This document shows, piece after piece, positions 38,591-48,178 of a stretch of 64,000 nt of DNA. Position numbers and translations under genes: made by a program. A model generated the notes under the pieces. It worked only from the letters and a program-made list of their open reading frames with translations. It was not told where the DNA came from and did no database searches. Origin of the DNA: Rhizobium sp. 18055 (GTDB taxonomy: Bacteria; Pseudomonadota; Alphaproteobacteria; Rhizobiales; Rhizobiaceae); contig NZ_CACSKD010000005.1 of assembly GCF_902706285.1 (NCBI RefSeq), forward strand, positions 186,001-250,000, given 5' to 3'. Positions within the stretch are counted from its first letter, which is position 1. Every line of letters begins with the position of its first letter.

Positions 38591-40138
38591 CTATTCGTTG
38601 ATCAGGCGCTTCAGCAGTTCGATCTCGTGCGAGAGCTTGGTGTCTCCCGAAATCAGTTCCTCGATCTTGCGCACGGCATGCAGCACGGTCGTGTGGTCAC
38701 GACCGCCGAAACGACGGCCGATTTCCGGGAAGGAACGTGGCGTCAGGGTCTTGGCCAGATACATGGCGATCTGGCGCGGCTTGACGATGACGCGCGTGCG
38801 GCGGTTCGAGACCAGTTCCTGACGCGACACGTTGTAGTGCCGGGCGACGATGCGCTGGATGTCTTCGATGCGCACGCGGCGCGGCTCGCCGGAACCGACC
38901 AGATGGGCGAGAAGCTCGTCCACGCGCTCGATCGACAGGTTCGGCTCGAAGGAGCGACGGAACAGCAGCTGGTTGAAGGCGCCTTCCAGTTCGCGACCGC
39001 TGGCGGTGATGCTGCGGGCAACGTGGTTGAGAAGCTCGGTGGAGATCTCAAGCGACGGATCCTCGGTGCGGGCAACGGTCAGGCGACGGTTGAGGATTTC
39101 GAGACGCATCTCGTAATCCGGGCCGTCGAGTTCGATCGCCACACCACCCTGCAGACGCGAGCGGACGCGCGGATCGAGCGATTCCAGCTCCCACGGCGCA
39201 CGGTCGGCGGCAACGACGACCTGCTTGGCGCTGTCGAGCAGCATGTTGAGCAGATGGCAGAACTCGTGCTGGATCATCTTCCCCTGCAGGAACTGCATGT
39301 CGTCGATGATCAGAAGGTCGATGTTGCGCAGCGAGTCCTTCAGGGTCAGGGCATCATTGTCGCGGATCGCCGTTGCGAAACGCCACATGAAGTATTCCGC
39401 CGTCAGATAGACGACGCGCAGCTGCCGCGGGTTCTGCACCGCTGCATTGGCGATTGCCTGCAGCAGGTGGGTCTTGCCGAGGCCGACCGTCGAATGGACG
39501 AAGAGAGGATTGAAGCGCACTGCGCCCTGGCCTGCTTCGGCAATGGTCTTGGCGGCTGCGAGAGCCACGCGGTTGGAGCTGCCCTCGACGAAGGTGTCGA
39601 AGGTGAAACGGTTATCCAGCGGCGAACCGAACAGCGGCTGGCCCGATGTGACCGGACGAGCTGCGGAAGCGGCCGATACGGCCTGCTGAACGATATGGCC
39701 GGCCTGCTGGGCGACCGGGCGACGCATCGGGGCGACCGATGAAACAGGCTCCTGGGTCGCCGTTTCTTCAGGCTTGACCACGGCCCGCGTCGCAGTGCGG
39801 ACCAGGATTTCCACCTTGAGGATCTCAGCGTCTTCCGCCTGGAAAATGCCGGTGATCATGTCGAGGTATCGGTTGTTGATCCAGGACTTCAGGAAGGTCG
39901 TCGGGACTGTCAGCCGGACGACGCTCTTGGAGACGGAATGCAGCTTCAGCCGGGCAAACCAGCTTGCGTAGACATCCGGACCGACCTGCGCCTTCAGGCG
40001 TGCGCTAACGCGCTCAAAAAGTATGCCATTCTTCATGTCTCCCTTTTCCCCCGCCGCTTCTGGGCAAATAGAGCCTAACGCCTGAGATACCTTGTCCGAG
40101 CTGTCCAAGGCACTCGCCGCCATTGAATTCATGTGCAT
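38591..40138 (-). CDS. dnaA: Chromosomal replication initiator DnaA
   Basis: Binds DnaA boxes and opens the origin. The 515-residue protein has domain I (about 38-110), a Pro/Gln/Ala-rich linker (about 120-170), the AAA+ domain with Walker [10 protein letters not shown] (216-224) and Walker [11 protein letters not shown] (275-284), and domain IV with the DNA-binding signature [18 protein letters not shown] near 478-495. The first ATG is chosen, with AAGGCGG upstream; shorter starts at residues 3 and 6 are possible. The rpsT-dnaA order is conserved in alphaproteobacteria. The long upstream region is rich in GANTC sites. Confidence 0.97.
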   Translation of the reverse strand: MHMNSMAASALDSSDKVSQALGSICPEAAGEKGDMKNGILFERVSARLKAQVGPDVYASWFARLKLHSVSKSVVRLTVPTTFLKSWINNRYLDMITGIFQAEDAEILKVEILVRTATRAVVKPEETATQEPVSSVAPMRRPVAQQAGHIVQQAVSAASAARPVTSGQPLFGSPLDNRFTFDTFVEGSSNRVALAAAKTIAEAGQGAVRFNPLFVHSTVGLGKTHLLQAIANAAVQNPRQLRVVYLTAEYFMWRFATAIRDNDALTLKDSLRNIDLLIIDDMQFLQGKMIQHEFCHLLNMLLDSAKQVVVAADRAPWELESLDPRVRSRLQGGVAIELDGPDYEMRLEILNRRLTVARTEDPSLEISTELLNHVARSITASGRELEGAFNQLLFRRSFEPNLSIERVDELLAHLVGSGEPRRVRIEDIQRIVARHYNVSRQELVSNRRTRVIVKPRQIAMYLAKTLTPRSFPEIGRRFGGRDHTTVLHAVRKIEELISGDTKLSHEIELLKRLINE

Positions 40139-40662
40139 ATTGCCGCCTTATAGTTCCATCGGCCGACCCTATATTGGTCGCCCGATCATTTCCCCGCTTA
40201 TGACCATGCAGAGGCACCCTCATGCTCCGCTGCCGGCCGGTTCACTCAAAACGCATGCCTCATAACAAGAGGCGACTGTCGGAGTGCAAGCCGATCCGCT
40301 TCATGCGGTCCTGTACTTGCCGTCTCCTACCAAAGCTCGGTCCTCGTCCACCGAGCGCTGGCCCTGCCTGCGTATGCTTCCTTCTTCCAAACCCGCACGC
40401 AGCGCGTGCATGTTTTGAAAAAGCGCACAAAGCATTTCGTTCCGCGGCAGCCACAGCCGCGGTCCAATCTGCACAAGTGCGTGAAAATCCGGAGGTCGAA
40501 ACATCCGTAACAAGAGACATAGAGCAATCAGCCTGCCGACGTGGCAGTTTCAGACCAAACCTTAAAACAGGTGATGTCCAAGCCCCTTGTTGAGAGGCAT
40601 TTAGGCAGGATCGGGGGTGGAGATCAACGGTGATATTTCGGCAAAGTTAAGCGTAGCCGGTT

Positions 40663-40933
40663 GACTCCCGCGGCAGATTTAGGGCGGTGCACAAGAGCCA
40701 GAAAAGAATCGCTTTTGAATCAAGGAGATTCGCGAAACCAACAATTTTGACACGCATAAAAAGAAAAAAAGAAAAAAGGCGCTTGACTCCATTTGGAGTC
40801 CGCAACGGAAGGTCCGAGTCTCTCGGGTTGAGAGCAACCTGATGCAAGCTGTTGTTTTATATGTATTTTTCGTGTCATTCCGCAGACACAAAATCGTTGT
40901 CGAATTACCACAGTCGGGCCAACAACCGGAATC
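40663..40933. promoter_or_regulatory. Cluster of eight GANTC (CcrM methylation) sites upstream of dnaA
   Basis: GANTC sites start at 40663, 40706, 40717, 40727, 40785, 40796, 40816 and 40929: eight in 271 bases, where about one is expected by chance. GANTC is the target of the cell-cycle methyltransferase CcrM in alphaproteobacteria. In Caulobacter, methylation state tunes dnaA transcription. Confidence 0.8.
40757..40800 (-). terminator. Possible minus-strand terminator in the dnaA upstream region
   Basis: On the minus strand, the palindrome GACTCCA-AA-TGGAGTC (40800-40785) is followed after seven bases by TTTTTTCTTTTTTTCTTTTT. It has the look of a hairpin plus T-run terminator for a short minus-strand RNA, or an attenuator in the dnaA leader. 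The gap between stem and T-run is longer than ideal. Confidence 0.4.
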
Positions 40934-40934
40934 G

Positions 40935-40960
40935 AAAAAGCCCGACAAAGTTGCCGGGCT
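40935..40960 (-). terminator. Rho-independent terminator of rpsT
   Basis: On the minus strand AGCCCGGCAACTTTGTCGGGCT (40960-40939) folds with a 6-bp GC-rich stem plus inner pairs, followed by TTTTT. It is 31 bases after the rpsT stop and separates rpsT from dnaA transcription. Confidence 0.85.
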
Positions 40961-40990
40961 AATCATATGACAAGGTTATTTAACGGAAGA

Positions 40991-41269
40991 TTACGCGGTC
41001 GCTGCGACCGAGAGAGCCTTCACACGCGCTGCGAGGCGCGAGACCTTGCGGGATGCCGTGTTGGCGTGAACAACGCCCTTGCTTGCAGCGCGCGCCAGTT
41101 CCGGCTGCGCGACCAGGAAAGCTTCCTTGGCCTTGGCAGCATCACCGGATGCGAGTGCTTCTTCGACCTGACGAACGAACGTGCGAACGCGCGAACGACG
41201 AGCCTTGTTGACGTCGGTGCGGCGGGCGATCTTGCGGGTCGCTTTTTTCGCCGAAGTTGTATTGGCCAT
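40991..41269 (-). CDS. rpsT: 30S ribosomal protein S20
   Basis: Binds 16S rRNA early in 30S assembly. The 92-residue basic protein starts [20 protein letters not shown], with [19 protein letters not shown] following, and ends in an Ala/Lys-rich helix. The start at 41269 follows GAGAGG with 5-base spacing; an upstream in-frame ATG (41296) is not used by the family. Its own promoter and terminator are visible. Confidence 0.97.
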   Translation of the reverse strand: MANTTSAKKATRKIARRTDVNKARRSRVRTFVRQVEEALASGDAAKAKEAFLVAQPELARAASKGVVHANTASRKVSRLAARVKALSVAATA

Positions 41270-41389
41270 GGATGCCTCTCTCAAGAATTCGAACAAACTC
41301 CGCTACCGCCGCGGGTCCTGCGACCACTTCCTACAGCAATGCGGGAGCATTATCGGAAAACCGGACTGGCTTCCCGAACCTTGGGCGGG

Positions 41390-41418
41390 CATATAACCCT
41401 AAAGCCAACCCGCGTCAA
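41390..41418 (-). promoter_or_regulatory. Housekeeping-type promoter of rpsT
   Basis: On the minus strand TTGACG (41418-41413) and TATATG (41395-41390) are 17 bases apart, a near-consensus sigma-70 promoter. It gives a leader of about 115 bases before the rpsT ATG, space enough for S20 autoregulation. Confidence 0.8.
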
Positions 41419-41457
41419 CGCGCATTTTAAAGGAACCGCCGCCTTTTCTCTTCGGGC

Positions 41458-42231
41458 TCAACGGTTCTTGAAGGCGGGTTTACGCTTTTCGACGAAGGCT
41501 GTCATCCCTTCTTTCTGGTCTTCCGTGGCAAACAGACTATGGAACAGACGGCGCTCGAAACGCAGGCCTTCTTCCAGCGTGGTTTCCAGCGCCCTGTTGA
41601 CCGCTTCCTTGGCCATCAGCACCGAGGGGCGCGACAGCGAGGCGATCTTTGCCGCCGCCTCCAGCGCTTCATCGAGAAGCCGCTCCGGCGCCACCACACG
41701 CGATACCAACCCCGCACGCTCCGCTTCCGCCGCATCCATCATCCGGCCGGTGAGGATCAGGTCCATGGCCTTGGCCTTGCCGACGGCGCGCGTGAGGCGC
41801 TGCGATCCGCCCATGCCCGGAATGATGCCCAGCGTGATCTCCGGCTGGCCGAACTTGGCGGTCTCCGAGGCAATGATGAAGTCGCAGATCATCGCCAGTT
41901 CGCAGCCGCCGCCGAGCGCGAAACCGCTGACGGCGGCAATGACGGGCTTGCGGACGCGGGCGACATCGTCCCAGCCGCCGAGGAAATTGCGGCCATAGAC
42001 ATCGGCGAAGTCGAGCGGCTGCATCTCCTTGATATCGGCACCGGCGGCAAAGGCGCGCTCGGAACCTCTCAGCACGATGGCACCGATGGCATCGTCGGCC
42101 TCGAATGCGGCATGGGCCTGCAGCAGTTCCTTCAGCACAGTCGCGTTCAGCGCGTTCAGCGCCTGCGGACGGTTGAGGGTGATGAGGCCGACGGCCCCGC
42201 GGGTTTCGACGATCAGCGTGTCATAGGCCAT
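41458..42231 (-). CDS. Enoyl-CoA hydratase
   Basis: Hydrates trans-2-enoyl-CoA in fatty-acid breakdown. The 257-residue crotonase-fold protein has the oxyanion-hole segments [15 protein letters not shown] (about 54-68) and [18 protein letters not shown], and the catalytic glutamates fall in [24 protein letters not shown] lies 5 bases before the ATG. It starts 21 bases after mutM and is likely to be in its operon; mutM-echA-rpsT-dnaA is a recurring alphaproteobacterial order. Confidence 0.93.
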   Translation of the reverse strand: MAYDTLIVETRGAVGLITLNRPQALNALNATVLKELLQAHAAFEADDAIGAIVLRGSERAFAAGADIKEMQPLDFADVYGRNFLGGWDDVARVRKPVIAAVSGFALGGGCELAMICDFIIASETAKFGQPEITLGIIPGMGGSQRLTRAVGKAKAMDLILTGRMMDAAEAERAGLVSRVVAPERLLDEALEAAAKIASLSRPSVLMAKEAVNRALETTLEEGLRFERRLFHSLFATEDQKEGMTAFVEKRKPAFKNR

Positions 42232-42252
42232 GTTATTCCTCCCGTTCGAATG

Positions 42253-43158
42253 TCAGGCCTGGCAGATGGGGCAATAGAAGGTGGAGCGCCCTGCCTGAAC
42301 GATGCGGGCGACCGTACCGCCGCAACCCGGTGTACGGCAAGGCTGGCCTTGCCTGTCATAGACAGAGAAGGAGTGCTGGAAATAGCCGAGTGAACCATCC
42401 GTCTGGATATGATCGCGCAATGACGAGCCGCCGGCGAGGATCGCGTCGGCGATGACCTCGCGAATGGACGAGACCAGAAGCTCCATCTGCCTGGTCGTTT
42501 TGCCCGTCTTGGTGACTAGGGTGGCTGCGGCGCGCGTCGGCTTCAGGTGCGAACGCCACAGCGCCTCGCAGACATAGATGTTGCCGAGGCCGGCAATGTT
42601 CTTCTGGTCGAGCAATGCGCTCTTCAGTGGCTGCGCCTTGCCGACGAAGCGCTCAGCCAGATAGGCGGCGCTCAGCGTGTTGCCCGTCGGCTCCGGGCCG
42701 AGGCCATAGAGGAAGGGATTGATATCGAGGGCGGTGCGCTCGGCCATGTCCATGAAGCCGAAGCGGCGCGGGTCATTATAGATGACGCGGCTGATGCCCG
42801 ACGGCCCCTCCAGATGGAAGATGGCGTGGTCGTGCTTCTCATCCTTGGATCGCGGATGGTGGAACTCGCCGGGTGTTTCTGAAAGCTGCGTTTCGGACAG
42901 CGGTCCGGCCTCGATGCGAAAGGAGCCGGACATGCCGAGATGGGAGATGATGGTGTTGCCGTCGTCGAGATCGATCAGCAGATATTTGGCGCGGCGACCC
43001 AGCGAAATGATCCTGCGCCCCGATGTTTTTTCGCCGAACGCGTCGGGAAACGGGAAGCGCAAATTCTCTCGGCGCAGCTCGAGCCGGGTGATCAGCGCGC
43101 CTTCCATGGTCGGTGCGAGGCCGCGTTTGACGGTTTCGACTTCTGGCAATTCCGGCAT
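42253..43158 (-). CDS. mutM: Formamidopyrimidine-DNA glycosylase
   Basis: Excises 8-oxoguanine and other oxidised purines. The 301-residue protein begins [14 protein letters not shown], where Pro2 is the catalytic nucleophile, and has K-F-x-G-like and helix-two-turn-helix segments ([20 protein letters not shown]). The C-terminal zinc finger is complete: C-x4-C (PCRTPGC) and C-x2-C (FYCPICQA). The start at 43158 is fixed by the need for Pro2. Divergent from ubiE. Confidence 0.97.
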   Translation of the reverse strand: MPELPEVETVKRGLAPTMEGALITRLELRRENLRFPFPDAFGEKTSGRRIISLGRRAKYLLIDLDDGNTIISHLGMSGSFRIEAGPLSETQLSETPGEFHHPRSKDEKHDHAIFHLEGPSGISRVIYNDPRRFGFMDMAERTALDINPFLYGLGPEPTGNTLSAAYLAERFVGKAQPLKSALLDQKNIAGLGNIYVCEALWRSHLKPTRAAATLVTKTGKTTRQMELLVSSIREVIADAILAGGSSLRDHIQTDGSLGYFQHSFSVYDRQGQPCRTPGCGGTVARIVQAGRSTFYCPICQA

Positions 43159-43309
43159 CTTAACCCATCTATATCTAACATGTTTCAACCGTCCGCGATG
43201 TGCGCTATAGCGCCAAGGTGTCGCGGATCGGACCGTGGCCAACAGATAGCGCCGACGGCCTGCTTTCGCTATGGTCGCCGCGTTGATTTAAGAGATATGG
43301 AGCAGTTCG

Positions 43310-44086
43310 ATGTCAGACAGCCGCACCTCCGCCGACGGCGGCATGGAAACATCCTACGGCTTCCGCGAAGTCGCGGGCGGTGAAAAGCAGGCTCTGGTCA
43401 ACGACGTCTTCCACAAGGTCGCCAAGCGCTACGACATCATGAACGACGTGATGTCGGTTGGCATGCACCGGGTCTGGAAGGATGCGATGATCGCGGCGCT
43501 GAACCCGCGCAAGGAGCCCGGCTACAAGGTGCTCGACGTTGCCGGCGGCACCGGCGACATCGCCTTCAAGATCGTCGAGGCTTCCGGCCGGCAGGCGCAC
43601 GCGACGGTGCTCGACATCAACGGCTCGATGCTCGGCGTCGGCGCCGAGCGCGCCGCCAAGAAGAAGCTTTCCGACAATCTGACCTTCGTCGAGGCCAATG
43701 CCGAAGACCTGCCCTTCGAAAACAACAGCTTCGACGCCTACACCATCGCCTTCGGCATCCGCAACGTGCCGCGCATCGACGTGGCGCTCAGCGAAGCCTA
43801 TCGCGTGCTGAAGCGCGGCGGCCGGCTGCTGGTGCTGGAGTTTTCCGAAGTCGAGATGCCGCTGCTCGACCGCGTCTACGAGACATGGTCGTTCAATGCC
43901 ATTCCGAAGTTCGGCAAGGCGATCACCGGCGATGCCGAGCCCTACCAGTACCTGGTCGAATCCATCCGCAAGTTCCCCAACCAGGAGAACTTCGCAGCGA
44001 TGATCCGCGGTGCCGGTTTTTCACGCGTCTCGTTCACCAACTATACCGGCGGCATTGCCGCCCTCCACTCCGGCTGGAAGCTCTAA
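43310..44086 (+). CDS. ubiE: Ubiquinone/menaquinone methyltransferase UbiE
   Basis: C-methylates the quinone ring in ubiquinone synthesis. The 258-residue protein has SAM-binding [15 protein letters not shown] (about 70-84), the family signature [18 protein letters not shown] (about 40-57) and [20 protein letters not shown]. Followed by ubiB after a repeat element, a classic quinone gene pair. Confidence 0.97.
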   Translation: MSDSRTSADGGMETSYGFREVAGGEKQALVNDVFHKVAKRYDIMNDVMSVGMHRVWKDAMIAALNPRKEPGYKVLDVAGGTGDIAFKIVEASGRQAHATVLDINGSMLGVGAERAAKKKLSDNLTFVEANAEDLPFENNSFDAYTIAFGIRNVPRIDVALSEAYRVLKRGGRLLVLEFSEVEMPLLDRVYETWSFNAIPKFGKAITGDAEPYQYLVESIRKFPNQENFAAMIRGAGFSRVSFTNYTGGIAALHSGWKL

Positions 44087-44116
44087 GCCGGAATGCGCAA
44101 GCTCATCATTTCTCCG

Positions 44117-44245
44117 TCATTCCTGTGCTCGTCAGAGGAAGCCAGCGTACTCCCGTCCGGGCGTGCGAAAGACTCCTTTTGGCTGCATGATTCATGCACG
44201 GCGCAGACGCGCCTTGGCTGGATTCCTGTGACAAGCACAGGAATG
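44117..44245. repeat. Palindromic MITE-like repeat between ubiE and ubiB
   Basis: The 29-base ends (44117-44145 and 44217-44245) are inverted copies with 26 of 29 matches. The centre holds another dyad, TGCATGA-T-TCATGCA. The element, about 129 bases, resembles non-autonomous palindromic repeats of Rhizobiales (RIME or Bru-RS type). It is open in one frame and would spuriously extend ubiB by 22 codons. Confidence 0.75.
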
Positions 44246-44259
44246 AGGGCGGTCGGCGC

Positions 44260-45834
44260 ATGAGCACTGTTTCGGCATATTTCCAGCTCTGCCGCGTTGG
44301 CTGGATCCTGGTGCGCGAGGGTGTCGTTTCGGCGCTGCCCTCGGACGATCTTCCACCCTCCGTCGCCGCCGCCAAATCCTTTATCGGGATGTTTGCACGC
44401 CGGCGTGCGAAGACCCAGAAGCGCAGCGACCGGCTGGCCAAGGCCGTCGAGCGGCTGGGGCCATCCTATGTGAAGATCGGCCAGTTTCTGGCGACGCGCC
44501 CCGATGTCGTGGGCGTCGAGTTTGCCGATGACCTGTCGCAGCTTCAGGACCAGATGGCATTCTTTCCGGAGGCTGCGGCCAAGGCCAGCATCACCGGCTC
44601 GCTCGGTCGGCCGATCGACGATCTCTACGTGAACTTCGGCGCGCCGATTGCGGCTGCCTCGATCGCGCAGGTGCATCCGGCCGAGGTGAACACCCCGCAG
44701 GGACGCAAGAAGGTTGCCGTGAAGGTTGTGCGCCCCGGCGTGCGCCAGCGCTTCACCCACGATATCGAGGCAATGTATCTCGTTGCCCATCTGCAGGAGC
44801 GCTTCATGCCCTCCAGCCGGCGCCTGAAGCCGGTCGAGGTGACGAAGACGCTGGAGCAGACCACCAAGGTCGAAATGGACCTGCGGCTGGAAGCGGCAGC
44901 GCTGTCGGAGATTGCCGAGAACACGCAGGATGATCCGGGCTTCCGGGTGCCGACCGTCGACTGGGAACGCACCGGCCGCGACGTCATCACCATGGAGTGG
45001 ATCGACGGCGTCAAGATGTCCGATGTCGAAGGCCTCAGGGCCGCCGGCCATGATCTCAACGCGCTGGCCGATACGCTGATCCAGTCGTTCCTGCGCCATA
45101 CGTTGCGCGACGGCTTCTTCCATGCCGACATGCATCCGGGCAATCTGTTCGTCGATGCCAAGGGGATGATCGTTGCCGTCGACATGGGGATCGTCGGTAG
45201 GCTCGGAAAGAAGGAGCGGCGCTTCCTTGCCGAGATCCTCTACGGCTTCATCACCCGCGATTACATCCGCGTGGCGGAAGTGCATTTCGAGGCCGGCTAT
45301 GTGCCCGGCCACCACAATGTCGAGAGCTTTGCGCAGGCGATCCGGGCGATCGGCGAGCCGATCCACGGCCAGCCGGCCGAGACGATCTCGATGGGCAAGC
45401 TGCTGACGCTGCTGTTCGAGGTCACCGAACTGTTCGACATGGCGGCGCGGCCGGAGCTGGTGATGCTGCAGAAGACGATGGTCGTCGTCGAAGGCGTCGC
45501 CCGTATCCTCAATCCGCGCTTCAACATGTGGAAGGCGTCGGAACCTGTCGTTGGCGATTGGATCCGCAACAATCTCGGGCCCAAGCGCATCGCCACCGAT
45601 ATCAAGGACGGGCTGAAGGCCGCGTTGAAGCTGGCCGAGGCTGCCCCCGAGATTGCCGCAAAGACCGAGAAATTCCACCACGAACTGCTGCGGATGAGCG
45701 AAAACGGGCTGCGTTTCGATGCCGATACGGCCGAAGCGATCGGCAAGTCGGAAGCCCGCCACAGCCGCTCCGGGCGCCTTGCGCTCTGGGTGATTGCGCT
45801 GACACTGCTTTATATTGCCTGGGTGGTCACCTGA
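44260..45834 (+). CDS. ubiB: Ubiquinone biosynthesis ATPase-like kinase UbiB
   Basis: Atypical kinase (ABC1/ADCK family) needed for ubiquinone synthesis. The 524-residue protein has the KxGQ motif (YVKIGQFLATRPD, about 69-81), an alanine-rich loop, AAASIAQVHPAEV, the catalytic HADMHPGNLFVD and DMGIVG, and a C-terminal membrane helix. The start at 44260 (MSTVSAYFQL) is preferred; upstream codons are repeat sequence. Confidence 0.95.
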   Translation: MSTVSAYFQLCRVGWILVREGVVSALPSDDLPPSVAAAKSFIGMFARRRAKTQKRSDRLAKAVERLGPSYVKIGQFLATRPDVVGVEFADDLSQLQDQMAFFPEAAAKASITGSLGRPIDDLYVNFGAPIAAASIAQVHPAEVNTPQGRKKVAVKVVRPGVRQRFTHDIEAMYLVAHLQERFMPSSRRLKPVEVTKTLEQTTKVEMDLRLEAAALSEIAENTQDDPGFRVPTVDWERTGRDVITMEWIDGVKMSDVEGLRAAGHDLNALADTLIQSFLRHTLRDGFFHADMHPGNLFVDAKGMIVAVDMGIVGRLGKKERRFLAEILYGFITRDYIRVAEVHFEAGYVPGHHNVESFAQAIRAIGEPIHGQPAETISMGKLLTLLFEVTELFDMAARPELVMLQKTMVVVEGVARILNPRFNMWKASEPVVGDWIRNNLGPKRIATDIKDGLKAALKLAEAAPEIAAKTEKFHHELLRMSENGLRFDADTAEAIGKSEARHSRSGRLALWVIALTLLYIAWVVT

Positions 45835-45927
45835 CCGATCGGCCGCCTTCTCGAGAGGCGGCCATCAGGCTTTCGCGTCATGGACGCATTCGACAGATCA
45901 TCATCGGATGAAGACGGGCATCGCCTC

Positions 45928-47208
45928 TCAGCGGCGTGCCAGCCGTGCTGCTGCAAGGGCTGCGATCATGGCGAGCGCCAGCAGCGTCAGCGTGAACATC
46001 ACCACCGCATTCCAGCCATCCACGCCCCAGAAATAGCCGCCGACGGAGCCGGCGACGCTGGAGCCGAGGTAGTAGGAGAGCAGGTATAGCGCCGAGGCAT
46101 GACCCTTGGTGCCGCGGGCAAGACGGCCGACAAGGGCGCTGGCGACCGAGTGGGCGACGAAGAAGCCCGAGGTCAGCAGCACGATGCCGAGGATGATCAA
46201 TGGCAACGAGGCCGACAGGGTCATCGCCACGCCGATCGCCGACAATGCGATACCCGAGGGCAGGACGACGAAGTGGCCGAAGCGATCGCCGAGCAGGCCG
46301 GCAATCCACGAGGCGGCAATCCCGAAGACGTAGACCGTGAAGATCAGCCCGAGCTCGGTCTGGTTCAGGCTGTAGGGCGCCTGGACGAGGCGAAAGCCGA
46401 TGTAGTTATAGACGGTGACGAAGGTGCCCATGGCGAGAAAGCCGATGGCAAACAGCAGCGGCAAAGCCGGACTTCTGATGTGGCCGACCCAGGCGCTGAT
46501 GTGGAAGCGGGCGTTGAAACCCTTGCGCGGGGTGAAATTGCGCGATGGCGGCAAGAGCAGGAAGAAGCCGATGGCCGCGGCAAGACCGATGGCACCGAGG
46601 GTACCCAGCGCCACACGCCACGAGAAGAACTCCGCCAGCATGCCGGTGACGACGCGTCCGGCCATGCCGCCGAAGGCGTTGCCGGCGATGTAGAGGCCCA
46701 TCGAGGCGCCGAGGCCGCGGGGATCGATTTCTTCCGACAGGTAGGCCATGGCGACCGCAGGAACGCCGCCGAGCAGCAATCCCTCGAGCGCGCGGATGAC
46801 CAGCAGCGCATGCCAGCTCGGCACCAGCGCGCAGGCAATAGTGCAGATGGCTGCGCCGAGCAGCGAGCAGAACATCAGGCTGCGACGGCGAAAACTTTCG
46901 GAGACTGCGGCGGCGCAGAAGATCGCCAGCGCAAGCAGGCCGGTCGAGAGCGACAGCGACAGCGAGCTTTCGGCCGGGCTGACGCCGAAATCGGCGGCGA
47001 AGATCGGCATCAGCGGCTGCACGCAATAAAGCAGCGAGAAGGTGGCGAAGCCCGACAGGAAAAGCGCGATGCTGGCGCGCCTGTAAGCCGGCGTGCCGCG
47101 CAGCAGAAACTGCTTTTCCGGCGGTTCGGCTAAGGTCCTGACGACCTGTAGATTTGGACGGGACTGGGCTTCGAGAACGTCTGACTGCTTGTCTGCGGCG
47201 CGTGGCAT
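45928..47208 (-). CDS. Major facilitator superfamily transporter (YnfM-like)
   Basis: A 426-residue protein with 12 membrane spans and a charged N-terminal tail of about 40 residues. The pattern FATFSLLYCVQPLMPIFA in the first span and FGVSPAESSLSLSLSTG after it is that of YnfM-type efflux carriers. Start is uncertain: ATG 47208 or TTG 47220. A divergent LysR-type gene 97 bases away is the probable regulator. Substrate unknown. Confidence 0.87.
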   Translation of the reverse strand: MPRAADKQSDVLEAQSRPNLQVVRTLAEPPEKQFLLRGTPAYRRASIALFLSGFATFSLLYCVQPLMPIFAADFGVSPAESSLSLSLSTGLLALAIFCAAAVSESFRRRSLMFCSLLGAAICTIACALVPSWHALLVIRALEGLLLGGVPAVAMAYLSEEIDPRGLGASMGLYIAGNAFGGMAGRVVTGMLAEFFSWRVALGTLGAIGLAAAIGFFLLLPPSRNFTPRKGFNARFHISAWVGHIRSPALPLLFAIGFLAMGTFVTVYNYIGFRLVQAPYSLNQTELGLIFTVYVFGIAASWIAGLLGDRFGHFVVLPSGIALSAIGVAMTLSASLPLIILGIVLLTSGFFVAHSVASALVGRLARGTKGHASALYLLSYYLGSSVAGSVGGYFWGVDGWNAVVMFTLTLLALAMIAALAAARLARR

Positions 47209-47233
47209 TTGGGGTACCAACCTTTCACGCCTT

Positions 47234-47246
47234 TTGATCTAGCCAA
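47234..47246. promoter_or_regulatory. Possible LysR box between MFS and lysR
   Basis: TTGATCTAGCCAA has the TTG-N7-CAA form (T-N11-A core) and lies centrally between the divergent MFS and LysR genes. The motif is short and common by chance. Confidence 0.35.
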
Positions 47247-47305
47247 GCCATCATCATTTGTCCAATATATGAAACTGGCATTATTGATAGGTTTTGGAGA
47301 TACCG

Positions 47306-48178
47306 ATGGAGCTGCGCCATATCCGCTATTTCCTCGCCGTGGCCGAAGAGCGGAATTTCACGCGCGCTGCGGCAAAGCTCGGCATCGGCCAGCCGCCGCT
47401 CAGCCAGCAGATCCGCGACCTCGAAAACGAGATCGGCGCGGCGCTGTTTCACCGGGTGCCGCATGGCGCCGAGCTGACGGAGGCGGGCAGCGCTTTCCTG
47501 CCCGAGGGGCGGGCCGCGATTGCCGCCGCCGAGAAGGCGAAGCTTGCGGCGCAGCGCGCGACCCGCGGCGAGACCGGGCGGCTGGCGCTCGGCTTTACCG
47601 CATCCTCGGCGTTCAACACCGCGGTCAGCGGCACGATCCGGCGATTTCGCGGACAATGGCCCGATGTCAGCCTGTCGCTGAGCGAGATGAACAGCAACGG
47701 GCTGATGGACAAGCTGGTGCGCCAGGAGATCGATGTCGCCTTCATCCGGCCGGGGCTCGAAGATCCGAAGGACGTGATCCTGAAACGGCTGGCGGACGAG
47801 CCGATGCTGATCGCGTTGCCGGCGCATCACGCGCTGGCGAAGTTCAAGACGGTGCCGGTCTCGGCGCTTTCAGGGCAACCCTTCATCCTGTTTCCGCGCA
47901 TGGTCGGCCTCAGCCTCTACGACGATATCGTCCGCGGCTGCCGGGATGCCGGCTTCGAGCTTGTCGTGACACAGGAGGCGCCGCAGATCCCGTCGGTGGT
48001 CAATCTGGTGGCCGCCGATCTTGGCGTATCGATCGTGCCCGGCTCGATCGCGCATCTAAAGCTCGATGGCGTCGCCTACCGGCCGATCGAAGGGCCGCCG
48101 CTGGTGGCGCGGTTGGGACTGGCGATGCTGAAGGCGCAGCGCTCGCGGGTTGCGGCCAATCTGATGAGCCTTGTGTGA
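47306..48178 (+). CDS. LysR-family transcription regulator (BenM/CatM-like)
   Basis: The 290-residue protein starts MELRHIRYFLAVAEERNFTR, with AAAKLGIGQPPLSQQIRDLE as recognition helix region, followed by an effector domain. GGAG sits 7 bases before ATG 47306, which is preferred over the upstream TTG. It is divergent from the YnfM-like exporter gene. It abuts the next, convergent LysR gene with no gap. Confidence 0.88.
   Translation: MELRHIRYFLAVAEERNFTRAAAKLGIGQPPLSQQIRDLENEIGAALFHRVPHGAELTEAGSAFLPEGRAAIAAAEKAKLAAQRATRGETGRLALGFTASSAFNTAVSGTIRRFRGQWPDVSLSLSEMNSNGLMDKLVRQEIDVAFIRPGLEDPKDVILKRLADEPMLIALPAHHALAKFKTVPVSALSGQPFILFPRMVGLSLYDDIVRGCRDAGFELVVTQEAPQIPSVVNLVAADLGVSIVPGSIAHLKLDGVAYRPIEGPPLVARLGLAMLKAQRSRVAANLMSLV

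Larger units (their letters stand above)
40139..40934. other. Non-coding region upstream of dnaA
   Basis: About 800 bases without a convincing gene. The half nearest dnaA (40139-40662) has no GANTC site and no clear motif. The distal part (40663-40933) has eight GANTC sites, a purine-rich A-tract (about 40757-40777) and a palindrome (40785-40800). I could not place a promoter or a consensus DnaA box with confidence. A minus-strand small RNA is possible in 40760-40930. Confidence 0.6.

Noticed and set aside
40139..40990. Chromosomal origin of replication near dnaA
   Set aside because: No cluster of DnaA boxes and no AT-rich unwinding region could be recognised. In related rhizobia the origin lies near hemE, not beside dnaA.
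44194..44259. N-terminal extension of UbiB from ATG 44194
   Set aside because: The 22 extra codons are inside the palindromic repeat; GAGGGC before 44260 and family alignment favour the later start.
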